Shown here: piece by piece, positions 34,001-45,061 of the stretch
Layout of the letters: every line of letters starts with the position of its first letter
How positions within the stretch are numbered: the first letter of the stretch is position 1
NCBI RefSeq assembly: GCF_018143015.1
Contig: NC_054749.1
Span: forward strand, 34,967,000 to 35,030,999
Origin: Lytechinus variegatus
Taxonomy: Eukaryota > Echinodermata > Echinoidea > Temnopleuroida > Toxopneustidae
Direction: 5' to 3'
Length of the DNA: 64,000 nt
The notes under the pieces: generated by a model
Seen by the model: the letters and a program-made list of their open reading frames with translations, nothing else
Told to the model about the DNA's origin: nothing
Database searches by the model: none
Made by a program: the position numbers and the translations under genes

Positions 34001-35120
34001 TCACACTGTCGAGGTGTCCACAGTAGTGTGAAAATATCTTCACATTGTTAAATTTTAACATTTCAACGGTTTGAATAATATTTCCACTATGTAAACGCAG
34101 TGTGATCACAACTGTGTGACCGTGTGTTCTTTTCAGCAGGGGTAAACTGACTGGACTCGTATCAAATATTCAACTCTAAATATCTTGAATATTAAACATT
34201 CAAATCTATGTATCAGAATAGGCCTATTTTGAAGGGGAGGGGGCACAAAACTATCTAACCATGACGATATGTATTTTATAAATTGAATTTAAATGAATTA
34301 TACTAGGTGTATTATAGTTACAAGGCCCAGAATTCTCAATCTTGCTCCTTTCTTACCCCTCATTACCCCCCAATACTTGACTCATATAGGTGGTCCCCCA
34401 CCCCATGGGGCGCTTATGGTTTAGACAAATAGTTATTAAAGTCCGAATTGGGGGTAACTTGCAGTGGGGACAGTCGATTCCATGCATATTGGTTTCATTA
34501 TATGATCTTTCACAGTAATTTTAGAAAAGCAATGTTCAAGATAAGGTTACCCAGGGTAAACCTAAATTAAAAAATACATTTATTTTCTGTAATGTTTCGA
34601 ACGACTTTGTAGATACAGGCGGTATAAAAAGGTTGCTATTACTATTGTGTTTGGTGTCACCTAGTAGGTGAAGAGCACCTGATAAATCTTTTTTTTTTTC
34701 ATCAACGAAGACAAAAATATTTATTTCGTCAGAAGCATAGCTAGATTTATTTCACTCATGATTATTTTCGTTGGGTGTAGACCCGAAAATCAAGCATGTC
34801 CCCGGTGTTTTGTCTATGTTTTCTCTTGTTCTCTAGGGAAGGAGAAGTTGGCTTTAATCGTCCATGACATTAGTGGATGGAGTCCAGGAGTCGCTCGTAA
34901 CAGGATGGACTACTTTCAGGAAACGCAACCTTCAACGTTCAAGTTTGCCCATACCGTACTCATCTGCGGAAATCTTCAAAAGTCCGAAGATTTGGAGATT
35001 TCAAACGTGGACATGATAAAACTGCTCTCCTTCTTTGAAACTGCAAGTTTAGAACCAAGAAAGAAGGCTTCAACTTTTGACATCATTAAAAGAAAATGCC
35101 TCTCTCCTAAAGAATGCTAG
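30740..35120 (+). CDS. Gene C: two alpha/beta modules joined by a Gln/His/Pro linker (about 559 aa)
   Basis: Four coding exons (30740-31040, 31860-32111, 32626-33468, 34837-35120) join in frame with phase-1 GT-AG introns. Start ATG in good context (ACATCATGG). Module 1 spans about aa 9-170: VCTSSYE, LPYNNID, VDVMILCHSITNRRLAITDV, VIAHDF, QPKTF. Linker about 175-370, rich in Gln, His and Pro. Module 2 about 373-545: ICTSSDE, LPYNDID, VMVLCHSVNNRGFEITDV, LIVHDI, QPSTF. It lacks the leader and repeat array of gene B but shares its module order. Module 1 is closest to B module 1 and module 2 to B module 2. No signal peptide or membrane helix. Function unknown; a TATA/kappaB promoter upstream suggests inducible expression. 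Confidence 0.87.
31520..31753. mobile_element. GGTGTT-rich MITE in gene C intron 1
   Basis: Left end CACTGCAAAAACTCCGGTGTT and right end AACACCAGAGTTTTTGCAGTG are inverted repeats; many GGTGTT/AACACC half-sites lie inside. It is related in end sequence (CACTG.AAAAACT) to the 239-bp elements at 39973 and 48045. Confidence 0.8.
31860..32111 (+). CDS. Gene C coding exon 2: second half of module 1
   Basis: Acceptor TTTTCTTTCAG|GA gives GKEKIVVIAHDF, QPKTFR, LVMISGKLDEG and the helix LLEFLKMATQ. Donor AAAA|GTATGT, phase 1. Confidence 0.83.
32626..33468 (+). CDS. Gene C coding exon 3: linker plus first half of module 2
   Basis: Acceptor TTATGTTTCAG, donor GATTG|GTAAGT, phase 1 at both ends, 281 codons. 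The first 188 or so residues are a low-complexity linker with HHGQTAEHDHGQIAG and QYTPQQPPQYHPQQHA. Then INVSICTSSDE to YDKFLKYCNKEIG. Confidence 0.87.
34837..35120 (+). CDS. Gene C terminal exon: second half of module 2
   Basis: Acceptor TTGTTCTCTAG|GG gives GKEKLALIVHDI, QPSTFK, TVLICGNLQ and the helix LLSFFETASLEP, then a basic tail and TAG. The VHDF motif reads VHDI here. Confidence 0.86.
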
Positions 35121-35459
35121 AAACTAACATTATCCCGGATGACACATTTCTGATTCGTGGAAGATGAACGTTTGATTTAGTTCGTTTAAAGTGGTGTAGG
35201 AATTATTGTAATTTCAAGTTGTGATAATTAAAAAAACAAGAGTTGGAAACATTATATACACATGGCACAGAACATAAGCATATTTGATCAATGGATGAGT
35301 AATACTGTAGGTAATCATCTTGATTTAATAATTCCAAGTATTAGAAGATAGTCTTTAATAATATATACGAACATGACGGAGGAGAACAGGATTTTCCCGG
35401 ATCACCAGTATGCCAAGATTCATTTTCTCTGCCAAATTATCCTGAAGATAATGTATTAA

Positions 35460-35465
35460 AATAAA
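35460..35465 (+). promoter_or_regulatory. possible poly(A) signal AATAAA of gene C
   Basis: AATAAA about 340 nt after the stop; an ATTAAA nearer the stop (about 35227) is an alternative. Confidence 0.35.
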
Positions 35466-35916
35466 TTACTCGTTACAACATCACCCTACTCGGAGTTGGA
35501 GAGGGTTTGACTGAGAAATTTGACAAGAAAAAAAAGGCTCCACTACAAAATAAGTTATTTTGGTACTGATAAATTTGAGTTGAAGAAAAGCGTTTCTCTA
35601 CCAAATGAAGAAGAAAAAGTTAGCTCTGAAGCAAAAATAATACGGGATTGGCTCCGAAATGTAGGTCATTTCTTTTTTTTTACTTTGGCAAACAGGGGGG
35701 GGGGGTAAACCCCCTACCTTCCCCCGTAGATCTGCCAGCTTAATGCTGAAAAATTATTAGAAATTTGATTTGGTAAGCTATACATTTTTAAATGATTTTA
35801 TGCATTTAATCACGGATATTATAGAATTCATGATTTGACAAATCAAATTTATGCTCAACACGACAGGACATCGAACTTATCGTTTTCTGCTCTGTTTATT
35901 TTATTGTTTGTTTCTC

Positions 35917-36391
35917 CATTGTAAATATGTTCATTTTTATACGCATATTCATTATTGTATTATGTTCATTTTTATATGCATATTCATTACTGTAAACATG
36001 TTCGTCTTCATACGCAAATTCATTATTGTAAATATGTTCATTTTTCTACGCAAATTAATAATCGTAAATAATGTTCATTTTTATATGCATATTCATTATT
36101 GTAAATATATTCATTTTTATACAGAAACTCATTATTGTAAATATATTCATTTTTATATGCATATTCATTATTGTAAATGTATTCATTTTAATATGCATAT
36201 TTATTATTGTAAATATATCCATTTTAATATGCATATTCATTATTGTAGATATATTCATTTTTATATGCATATTCATTATTGTAAATATATTCATTTTATA
36301 TGCATATTCATTAATGTAAATATATCCATTTTTATATGCATATTCATTATTGTAAATATATTCATTTTTATATGCACATGATTGTAAATTT
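35917..36391. repeat. 36-bp AT-rich minisatellite, about 13 units
   Basis: Unit TATTCATTATTGTAAATA plus TATTCATTTTTATATGCA. The left units (35917-36070) are more diverged than the right ones. The unit is a multiple of three, so frames stay open on both strands; these are artefacts. Confidence 0.93.
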
Positions 36392-36459
36392 GTTTTTGTT
36401 GAGACTCTCATGCTCCCGATCGGGGGTCGATAGAGTTTTAAAAAATCTTATCTATCCAC

Positions 36460-36760
36460 ACCAGCGTACCTACGGGGAGGGGGGAGTCTGTCCCCCTGAC
36501 GAGTCGCAACCCATGCAAAGGGCGTATCCCTGCCCCCCCCCACTGACGAGCATGAATACCCCCCCCCTCCCCTGACGAGCTTGAAGCCCTGTTTTATTTT
36601 ATTTTATTTTATTTGTTTATTTCTTGCTTGTCACTTTTTTTCTGGTACAATATCCTTTATTTGCGATTGAAGACCTTTTTTTTGCTTGTCAAATTTTTTG
36701 GCGGACGGTTTTGCCCCCCCCCCCTGTGGAAAATCCTAGGTACCCCACTGTCTATCCAGT
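36460..36760. repeat. C/G-run dispersed repeat
   Basis: C and G homopolymer blocks separated by CTGACGAG phrases and TTTTTTGCTTGTCA, ending CCTAGGTACCCC. It shares the TTTGCTTGTCA phrase with 2160-2420. The nature of the element is unknown. Confidence 0.5.
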
Positions 36761-39300
36761 AAAGAATCGTAGCATTTAACTGGTTAATATTCATCTTTCA
36801 TAATCATCCTTGATATGTAATGTCTTCTTTAATTACCTGTAGATTTTTTTTGTGTGTGTGTCTTGTGTATTATAATTTTGTTAAAGAGCATGGTGTAGAT
36901 ACATTCCTTTCTTTTCTTGTCAATAAAGAATCAAGGATACCTGATTGAATGGGTTATGTTGTTTTTTAATGAGTAGTGGTACGAAATTGTAAAAATTAAT
37001 AACAAAAAGGAAACGTGGAGTTATCTTAATTCTCCATGTTCTCGTAGCAGATGGACACTTGCCCCACATTGTATGTTATAAGACAGGAAATCAGTATCAT
37101 ACCCTGATATATTTCAAAGTTTCTCTCCTTAGTATCGCACGATCGTTTAGCCTTGTTTTACACTACAAAAACAGTGGGTTTGCGAACCATTGGTTTGCAC
37201 AAATTACATATGTAACAAATGAATATTGTCAGATTTTTTCAGATATATTTCCATTAGAAATGACATTAATATTGTTACAGATCATTATTCATACATCATA
37301 ACAAATATTTACAATACATTCATGATAATCATGATCATTAACATATAAAGATAATACAAAACATTTTGTAGGCAAATCATAATATTTAGTTTAGATAGAA
37401 GAAAGGTATCTGTGGAAATTGTCTGAGGGTAATCGGTTGAAGATTCACGTATCATGCAGATTTTCAAATGCCATGAATTTTAAACAGTCAATATAAGCGA
37501 AGCATTTATGTAGCAATACGCCATCTCTCGGTGGATATTTAAGAATACGTTGAGTCGGATCGCTCCCTTCGAACATGTCGAACCCCTCTTCAAATTATCC
37601 TTCATTTCTTTTCTGTCCATCGTCTTTATGATTACAATCTTCACAAAACGACCTAAGAGTGACGTCATATATTCTCAATGAGGATTAAAGAATTATACAG
37701 TCCAAGACTCTCCTACTGCATATATTCCGTCTACCATGTCTACATCCCCTTCTCAGTCATTTTTATTATGTGGTCGCCCCTGCACCCCTTTTGTTTCACT
37801 TGCCAATTTTTGAGGGGGGGGGTAGGGGGCAATTGTTTCTAGGTCGGTGTGTCTTTGAATTTTGGCTTGGCCCTAACCCCCATTGGCCAATCGTGGACTC
37901 CACCACTACATGCAATGATCTAAACTGGTGCTACGTTATTTGATAACCACGACACGTTTTCATCCACTCGACTTTAATCAACTAGACCTTCAGAGATTGG
38001 ACTTTGCTCATGATCATGATGATGAGAAAACCAAGCATATCAGGTTATAATAGCTAACCCTAAGACCCATGCATGGGTTGGTATAAGGACAGTAGCTATA
38101 GTACTAACTTGATAATTCTTGTTTACAGGTTGGGTATGAAAACAAAGCAGGGTATAGTGACTTCCAGGCTTACCCGCCGTGTCCTCAAAAAGGAACACCG
38201 TTTCACAAAAAGCATGTTGCTGGAATCTTGTCATCTGATTGGATGGGCAATCGTTGAACTTGTATAATCACTAAAGAAATGATGAAGAGTAACCAATACG
38301 GATCATCAAAGATGCCATCTCATCTAGTCTTCGGATTCACCACCTGACACTGTTCATCTGAGGTCAACATATCTTGATCTTGTATAATCCATGGAGCTAT
38401 AGCTCTATGCATAGTCCAAGAAGCTCTCCGAAACAACACGCCTTTTTCCTTAAAAGAAATATTAAAAAAATTTAGACGTTGATATTATTCTAGGAATTTA
38501 CGCTGTGATCACAATCGTCGAACATACAGAGGTAAACTTATCGTTTTTTGGACAATTTGCGAAATTTTGACAAAGGGCCGATACACTAATCAAGGATCCA
38601 AACTCTATTTTTGTTGCGATTTTTAGTTTTTTTTCATCTATAAACATTCAGAAACGGCATCGCGGTTAAATATCATCTTTATGTAATATACACGCTCTAT
38701 ATCTCGCGTCCGACAGTATTTGATATTCTTTTAGCCGTCAAGGTCATTGCAACCTGTTAATATTTAGGAACAATATACTTCACTGACGTCACGCCACCTA
38801 CACCTTCACCCACAATAATCTGCGATCAACCGTACACACCAAATTTGTTCTTAAATGATGTTTAATTTGTGGTGGTTCTTCCCGACCAGTCCATTGTGAT
38901 AACGGGATGCATTCTAAAATGTAGATTGGATTAAGCAGTGCCAAATCTGTCTCTTGTGCGGTCTGGAGAAATCTCTGAAAGAAGTGTTGATATTGATTTT
39001 GTTCGTGAGGCAGGGCTCGCAACGTGAATGATTGTATCAAGGATTACAATTGAATTGAATTGACTTTCCTGTTCTCCTTTCATTGAGGAAAACCAACATA
39101 ATCTGTCAAAGAAGAGAAGAAAAAAAACCCAGCCCGCTCACTTTTTCTTCTCCTGGTCCTAAAACTGTGATAAGGCTACACGACAAAATTATTTCCTCCA
39201 AAGTACTTGGATTTTAATTGTCGTGGGCAGTTACTGAAGGAAATTGCCTTTGTGAGGTTTCACCAGTGTTTTGTTCAGAGGAAGGTGAACAACCATTGCA
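36761..39300. other. intergenic, no gene seen
   Basis: Open frames such as 37059-37301 and 38073-38267 show no recognisable domain or splice-site support. No RNA gene or repeat structure is evident apart from a G run near 37815. Confidence 0.45.
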
Positions 39301-39501
39301 GGGGGGTGTTTCACAAAGATTTAAGTATGACTTAGAGTCGCACTTAAATGTCTAGTTGCGCGCCGTATAAAAGGCATGACAGCATTGGTCAGATCATGCC
39401 AAGAGGACGCGCACTACTGCGTATTGATCAATAAGATTAATGTACGCGTCGACATTTAAGTGCGACCTAAGTCGTACTTAAATCTTTGTGAAACACCCCC
39501 C
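39301..39501. mobile_element. hairpin MITE (GGGGGGTGTTTCACAAAG family)
   Basis: Left end GGGGGGTGTTTCACAAAGAT and right end ATCTTTGTGAAACACCCCCC are perfect inverted repeats. Second arms TAAGTATGACTTAG and CTAAGTCGTACTTA and CACTTAAATGTC/GACATTTAAGTG also pair. Confidence 0.88.
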
Positions 39502-39972
39502 AGAACTCTTATGTCTGCATCTTAATGAACGTTGGACAAGGAAATTGTTATTCAGTGTTACTGACAAGCATGAGGAGGAAGTGTACAGGTTTACATTTCG
39601 GCAACAATAAAAATCTAAAACAAGGCGCACTGATTCGGGAAAAAGTACGGGACCAACATGCAAACACAGAGGAATAATGTATGAATTGGTTGGTAGTCAG
39701 TCTGGAATCTCGCCGGGTGATGCCGGAGAGTGAGCCACCTCTATTATGCATGGGACACATATGAAAAATACCAACCCGAAATTTCATTTACTTTCTTTTT
39801 TTTCGAGAAATTAATGCATTCATCTTGTTTCTATCTGGGAATTATTATTAGGAATACATCGTCATGGAAACCATACCGGGAGCTCCGAGGAAGACATCAA
39901 CAGGTACATGATTACTTCATGATTTATTGCATTTAGCTTATTTTTTCATCCGTTTATCTCATGCATGGTATA

Positions 39973-40211
39973 CACTGTAAAAACTGTGGTGTTAAAACTT
40001 ACACCAATTGGTGTTAATAGAGGACCACACCCTGAGGTGTTAGATTTACACCCTAGAGATTGAACATAACACCAACGAGTGTAAATGTAACAAACAAAGG
40101 TGTTGTAATAATACCTATAGGTGTAAAACTAACACCACCTATTCAACACCGGTGTAAAATAACTGGTGTGGTCCTCTATGTACACCGGTTAACACCACAG
40201 TTTTTGCTGTG
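39973..40211. mobile_element. 239-bp GGTGTT-rich MITE, copy 1
   Basis: Ends CACTGTAAAAACTGTGGTGTTAA and TTAACACCACAGTTTTTGCTGTG, flanked by TA on each side, as for Tc1/mariner-type targets. Same length as and about 94% identical (my count, about 14 differences) to the copy at 48045-48283. Confidence 0.9.
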
Positions 40212-40274
40212 TATACCATTCAAATTGTTTTCATTGCTGCTAGGCCTATACTTTTTTTCATCCGATTGCGTTTC

Positions 40275-40645
40275 TTTTGAGGTCAAGCTCACCCTAGAAA
40301 AAAAAGATGATTTGAATGAAGAGAGATAAATCAAACAAGCATAATGCTGAAAATTTCATCAGAATCAGATGTAAAATAAGAAAGTTATGACCATGATGAC
40401 GTTCTAAATTAAAGTTTTGTGCACAAATCTGTGGCATGCAAATGAGACGGTCGATAAAATATGTCCCTCACTATCTTTTTTACAGATTTGACAAAAAGGC
40501 CAACTTAACTGAACCATTAATTCTTAAAAGATAGTACTTCCAGATGTTCAGGGAGGAGTAGAAACATTGTGCAATGCACAGGACGAGAAGAAAATTTAAT
40601 ATTTCATGTAATATAAAATAATAGAGAGTGATATCAACAGACCCC
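40275..40645. mobile_element. truncated MITE, TTTAAAGG..AAGTCCACC family
   Basis: The left arm is recognisable (GAGGTCAAGCTCACCC, CAAGCATAATGCTGAAAATTTCATC), but the right terminal repeat is missing after about 40645, where a poly-G/poly-C patch follows. Confidence 0.6.
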
Positions 40646-41384
40646 CAAAGCGGTTATATTAATAGTTGCAGTGCATTCAGCCATGTAACGAGAGTCGGGG
40701 GGGGGGGATCCATGATTAGCCAGGGGCAGATTGGAATTAGAACCCCCCCCCCCTCTCCATCTGACCGTGATGGGTGTTATAGCAAAATAATTATTATCCA
40801 ACTCCAGACAATTCATTCAAAGTAGTAGTATACTATAAAAATATTATGGTGCACGTGTGGTGTTCTTTGGATCGCCGTAAGATTATGAAACACTTCGGGT
40901 GTTATGGTATCATTCAGAGAATAATTCTCTGGTATCATCTTCATGATATCTTACAATCTGAAATAAACACAAATTGGAGTAGGCCTACGTCACGCCAGAA
41001 CGATCGAGTCTGATCATCACACGACTTGTTTTCTATATTATATATCGAATATTTACATACTACAGGGCTGTTTTAGAAAAATTACGTCAGCTACTTTTAC
41101 AATTTTGGTATGGGTTCCTGTTACGAATAGATAGACAGATAGAGGATGGTAGTCGCCCCTACCCCCTTGTCGCCGCCCTTGCTGATAATATATAAAATAT
41201 CATTTCTGTTAAGAAAGGGCCATTGGGAATGTCAAGCGTCCAGTTTCATTCAAACAGCTGCTTTTCTTCCTTCCTTTCTTTAATTGAACAATAACAACTG
41301 AATATTTCTCTGTTAATGTATATCTTTAAAAATAAAATGAAGTTACAGCTAGACCATTGACTTTTATTTGACGTGCAGACTGAG

Positions 41385-42052
41385 ACTAGCAAATAATGTC
41401 CGGTAAGTCATGCTCCAAGGAAACCAAAGCTGCCTGTTACAACACACTTGTTCGACCTATCGTGGAGTACGCAAGTTGTGTGTGGGATCCCCACACCAGC
41501 AAAGCCATTTCAAAGGCAGAATCTGTGCAACGGAGTGCAGCTCGCTATGTGATGAACAATTACTCAAGACGATGTAGCGTCACAACCATGATTGATGCGC
41601 TTCAGTGGAAGACCCTGCAACATCGTAGAGCAGTGTCAAAGCTTACTATGATGTACCGAATCACCAACCATCTGATTGACATCCCCGACGACCAGTTGGT
41701 ACCGCTCAACACTCCAACCAGAGGCCACAGCAAGAGATTTCTAATCCCACGATCACGCACATCACTACTGAAGGATACGTTCTTCCCAAACACCATCCGT
41801 TTGTGGAACGGTCTACCTGAAAATGTGGTCATCTCACCATCGATCGACATCTTCAAGACACGAGTCAGAGATGTCGTCTTAAACTAACTCAAAATATGAG
41901 AACAATTTGTATATAGTGTATATGCGTTCGTTTTTGGACTTATTTTCATCGAGCTTTGCTACGAGCAACACGTTTAATTAGCCGATAGACAACCAACTGT
42001 TGTGCGACGATACTCCGTGGAGGTTTATGCACACTACTGGAAGAAGAAGAAA
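41385..42052 (+). mobile_element. 5'-truncated LINE: C-terminal reverse transcriptase end and 3' UTR
   Basis: An open frame to 41887 (163 codons from the ATG at 41396) encodes the tail of a non-LTR retrotransposon ORF2: YNTLVRPIVEYASCVWDP, ESVQRSAARYV, LIPRSRTS and FPNTIRLWNGLP are typical of CR1/L2/jockey-like RT C-termini. The catalytic RT and endonuclease parts are absent. After the stop comes about 165 bp of 3' UTR ending GGAAGAAGAAGAAA, a short simple tail. The absence of internal stops suggests a fairly recent insertion. Clade assignment is uncertain. Confidence 0.85.
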
Positions 42053-44939
42053 TATGTTATGATTAACTGAATACATAGTGACGTCACCAAACATTAAGGT
42101 GTCAAGTATCGTTTTCTCGTTTTTTTTTGTTATTTTTTCTATCGTTATGACGACGGTTATGGCACCATGACACTGTCAATCATCCCGTTTGTATAAATCA
42201 TGCTCCATCATTTACACTTATCGTCAGATCAGAAAATTATTTTTGGAATGAACGATTGTTATTCAGGATTAACAAGATACATCATTAGAATGAGAGTAAA
42301 GCTTTCTGATATGAAATAAATATAGTTTAGTGTTGACAAACTTATAAATAATGTACAGTCGAACCGGTTAAGAGTGACCGGGTATAATGAATCAGATTTA
42401 ATTATTTGCTATTTTAGTTGGGTAAATTCACATGATTATTGTCCACTAAATTCATAATGTCCCTTATTCAAATTTGCTTGTTTAAGAATATTCTGATTGT
42501 GATCAACATTTGGTGAGCCTTGCTTGTCCTACTTGTGCGTTTTCAGTGAAGTAGAGGAAAATTACATTTGGGATCTGATGATGCAGTGTTTGGGGTGCAT
42601 GGGGGAGAGAGGCTACAAACTATTTAAATTTATTAGATCAGATGCATCTTAGGTTTAAATGATATATCTGTCTAGCCTTAACAAAGAAATAGTTTCCTTG
42701 TGAAATACACACCTAAATCGGCCAAAGGAAAATTATATATATTTTTTAAGAATATACAAAAAAATTGTTTCAAAATATCAAGATACCCTTTCGCGAATAA
42801 GGAAATCTACCCTCTTAGTCCGCACATACACACATCATTATAGCAAAGCTGACAGAGGGAATATATTGCAGTTAATTTGACTATTAAAGATGGATAAATG
42901 ATCATCATTCTAAAAGCGTGCACCCGTTAAATTTTTGGATTCTGAATATCATTTTTTCACAGACTTTGTCCAGATTTTGTGCTTGTATTCCGTAAGCGTT
43001 CCTTATCTAGACTTATATACCCTTCGAAAATATTTGATTGAGATTAGTTCCCTGTTTGATAAGAAAAAGAACAATACTTTCTTGTTCTTTTATGAATAGA
43101 AAATCAACTTCAAATGAACTGAATGAATAATTTTGAATTACGGAATACCTAATGAATAAAAAAACTCGATCTTGCTGTGTTTCTTGAACGGAATCAATGC
43201 AACCCCCTTGTTCAGTTGACCTATGTAAGGTCGAAATAATTTCCCTCGCTTTTTTGTCTAGATTTGACTATTATCATTGAAGAAATCTCTTCATAAAGAT
43301 TATATGCATTTGAGTTCCATCGTGAATTATGAGTTGGAACAAAACATAAATGATGTCTCAATAGTATGACTCCCATGAATTACGTTATGTTTACAATCGA
43401 ATGAGGAAGTCTCGTAATAGTGCAAACATATACCTGGGAGTCTGGATACATACGAATTAAAGGTCGATACGACCGTTTGATATTCGTTTTCCTCAGGCGT
43501 GATACGTTGGGCATATATCTTACGACAATAAACTGAAATGTATTTTGTTCATAACGAATTGTTTGGTCATGTTGGTAGAATAAAAATGATTAGCAAAAAT
43601 GGCAAGTTGATCCTTGCCATGCATGTTCATGTGTAAGCATGATCCTTCTTATACATGTATAAGTGCATGATGTAAGTGATCCGAAGTTTATGCAGTAGCG
43701 GCACGGGGGGGGGCAAGGCCGGCATTTGTCCCCCACTTTACCCCCCCCCCCCCGAAAATGTTGATAGCTGAAATAAATGTATAGTAAATGCTGTCATAAA
43801 CATTTTACTCAAGCTGTGAAGAGCTCCAAAACAGCATTTTCCACTTGTTGAATTTTGCGAAGTAGCTCCCAACAATACTAGTCACTAACATTTTTTTTTT
43901 TTTTCAGGTCATTGTTGATAATTCAAAATTACGCTTGCGCTTCGCGCTAGCAGTGGCTGCTGATTGAGATAAATAAATTATCTGTTCAATAGGATAACAT
44001 GGGGGTTAAACATCCTCTGTTCAGTCAAATATGCACAAATTGTTTTTCTCATGATTCGAGTTTTCATTATTTGTATAGCGATACGCATCCTGCATGTTCA
44101 TAATTTAAACATGTTAAAAAGAAAACTGCTGAATATAAAACATGTTAATTGTTAGTTAGATACCCATCCTGTTCATTGTTACAAAAAGTGCTTTAGACGT
44201 CCAGCGATCATCTCAAGATAAAAACGTATTCATTTTTTCTTGTTTTAATACTGACATTTTGAACATTATATAGGCCTCACTACATAGACTCACGACATGT
44301 CCACATAATTGATTGGTTTGAATTCATTAGACTAGGTAATATATAACCTTTGTAATTCTCGTCTTTAGCATTAGATATATATTAATTATATCAAGCCTTT
44401 GTCATAGTTGTGAGGTGCATGTTATATTTTCGGTTAGATCAAATACTTATCTTTTAATACGTTTAAGGTTAATACATAGGTTAGATGAAACACTATATTA
44501 GCCCCTTAATGTTGACTCATTATACTATGTATACATTATCTAGAAATAATGAAAACAAAATAATATTCTCTAGGGGTTTTAAAATACCATAAATACCTTA
44601 ATATTTAGCCAACGCAGTACCTCGTTCAGTCCATTAGAGTGAAACATTAGAATACAAAAAGTTATACAACATGGTAATTGTCATAAAATAGGGATGTGAA
44701 AAATAGGGGTGTGAATAAAAAGAAATTGTTGAAGCAATAGACCAACATCTACTTTATCAAATCCATTAAACATTAAATAAATTTTAAATGAATCCGTACT
44801 TGTCAGGATCAAAATATCTTTGACTTTCCTTTTGCCCTTGTCCTGGTAAGACTTTGGGATTGGGAGTTAAAAAAACAAATATATTAGTTTAGATATCAAT
44901 AACATATTTTCTTTTTAGTTCTTTTCATTTTCTCTACCC
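42053..44939. other. intergenic, no gene seen; G/C-run repeat near 43700-43950
   Basis: A gene-free AT-rich span. Around 43700-43755 G and C runs occur, and at 43930-43950 TTGCGCTTCGCGCTAGC resembles the inverted core of the 4846-5500 repeat. Confidence 0.45.
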
Positions 44940-44954
44940 GAGGAAGGACGAGCG

Positions 44955-45061
44955 ATGGGAAGGCTTAGAAATCATACAGATTTTGCAAGTGCTACGACGA
45001 CGGATTCTAGAACAATTCATAGTAATTGCATTGAAAACGCCCTTCATCTCTCAATGGACCG
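44955..45061 (+). CDS. weak candidate exon (MGRLRNHTDF...)
   Basis: An ATG in good context (AGCGATGG) opens 35 codons ending GACCG|GTGAGA, a good donor (phase 2). No partner exon was found and no homology is recognised. It may be chance. Confidence 0.15.

Noticed and set aside
19536-35120. Assignment of the modules to TIR, caspase or 185/333 (Trf) families
   Set aside because: The conserved motifs do not match those families: there is no TIR box 1/2 pattern, no caspase QACxG, and no secreted Gly/His-rich Trf layout.
35851-36411. Membrane-protein-like Ile/Phe-rich frames
   Set aside because: Both strands open because of the 36-bp minisatellite.
39855-39904. Possible first exon (METIPGAPRKTST then GTACAT, phase 1)
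   Set aside because: The phase fits the family, but no downstream module exon exists in the window and the donor is weak.
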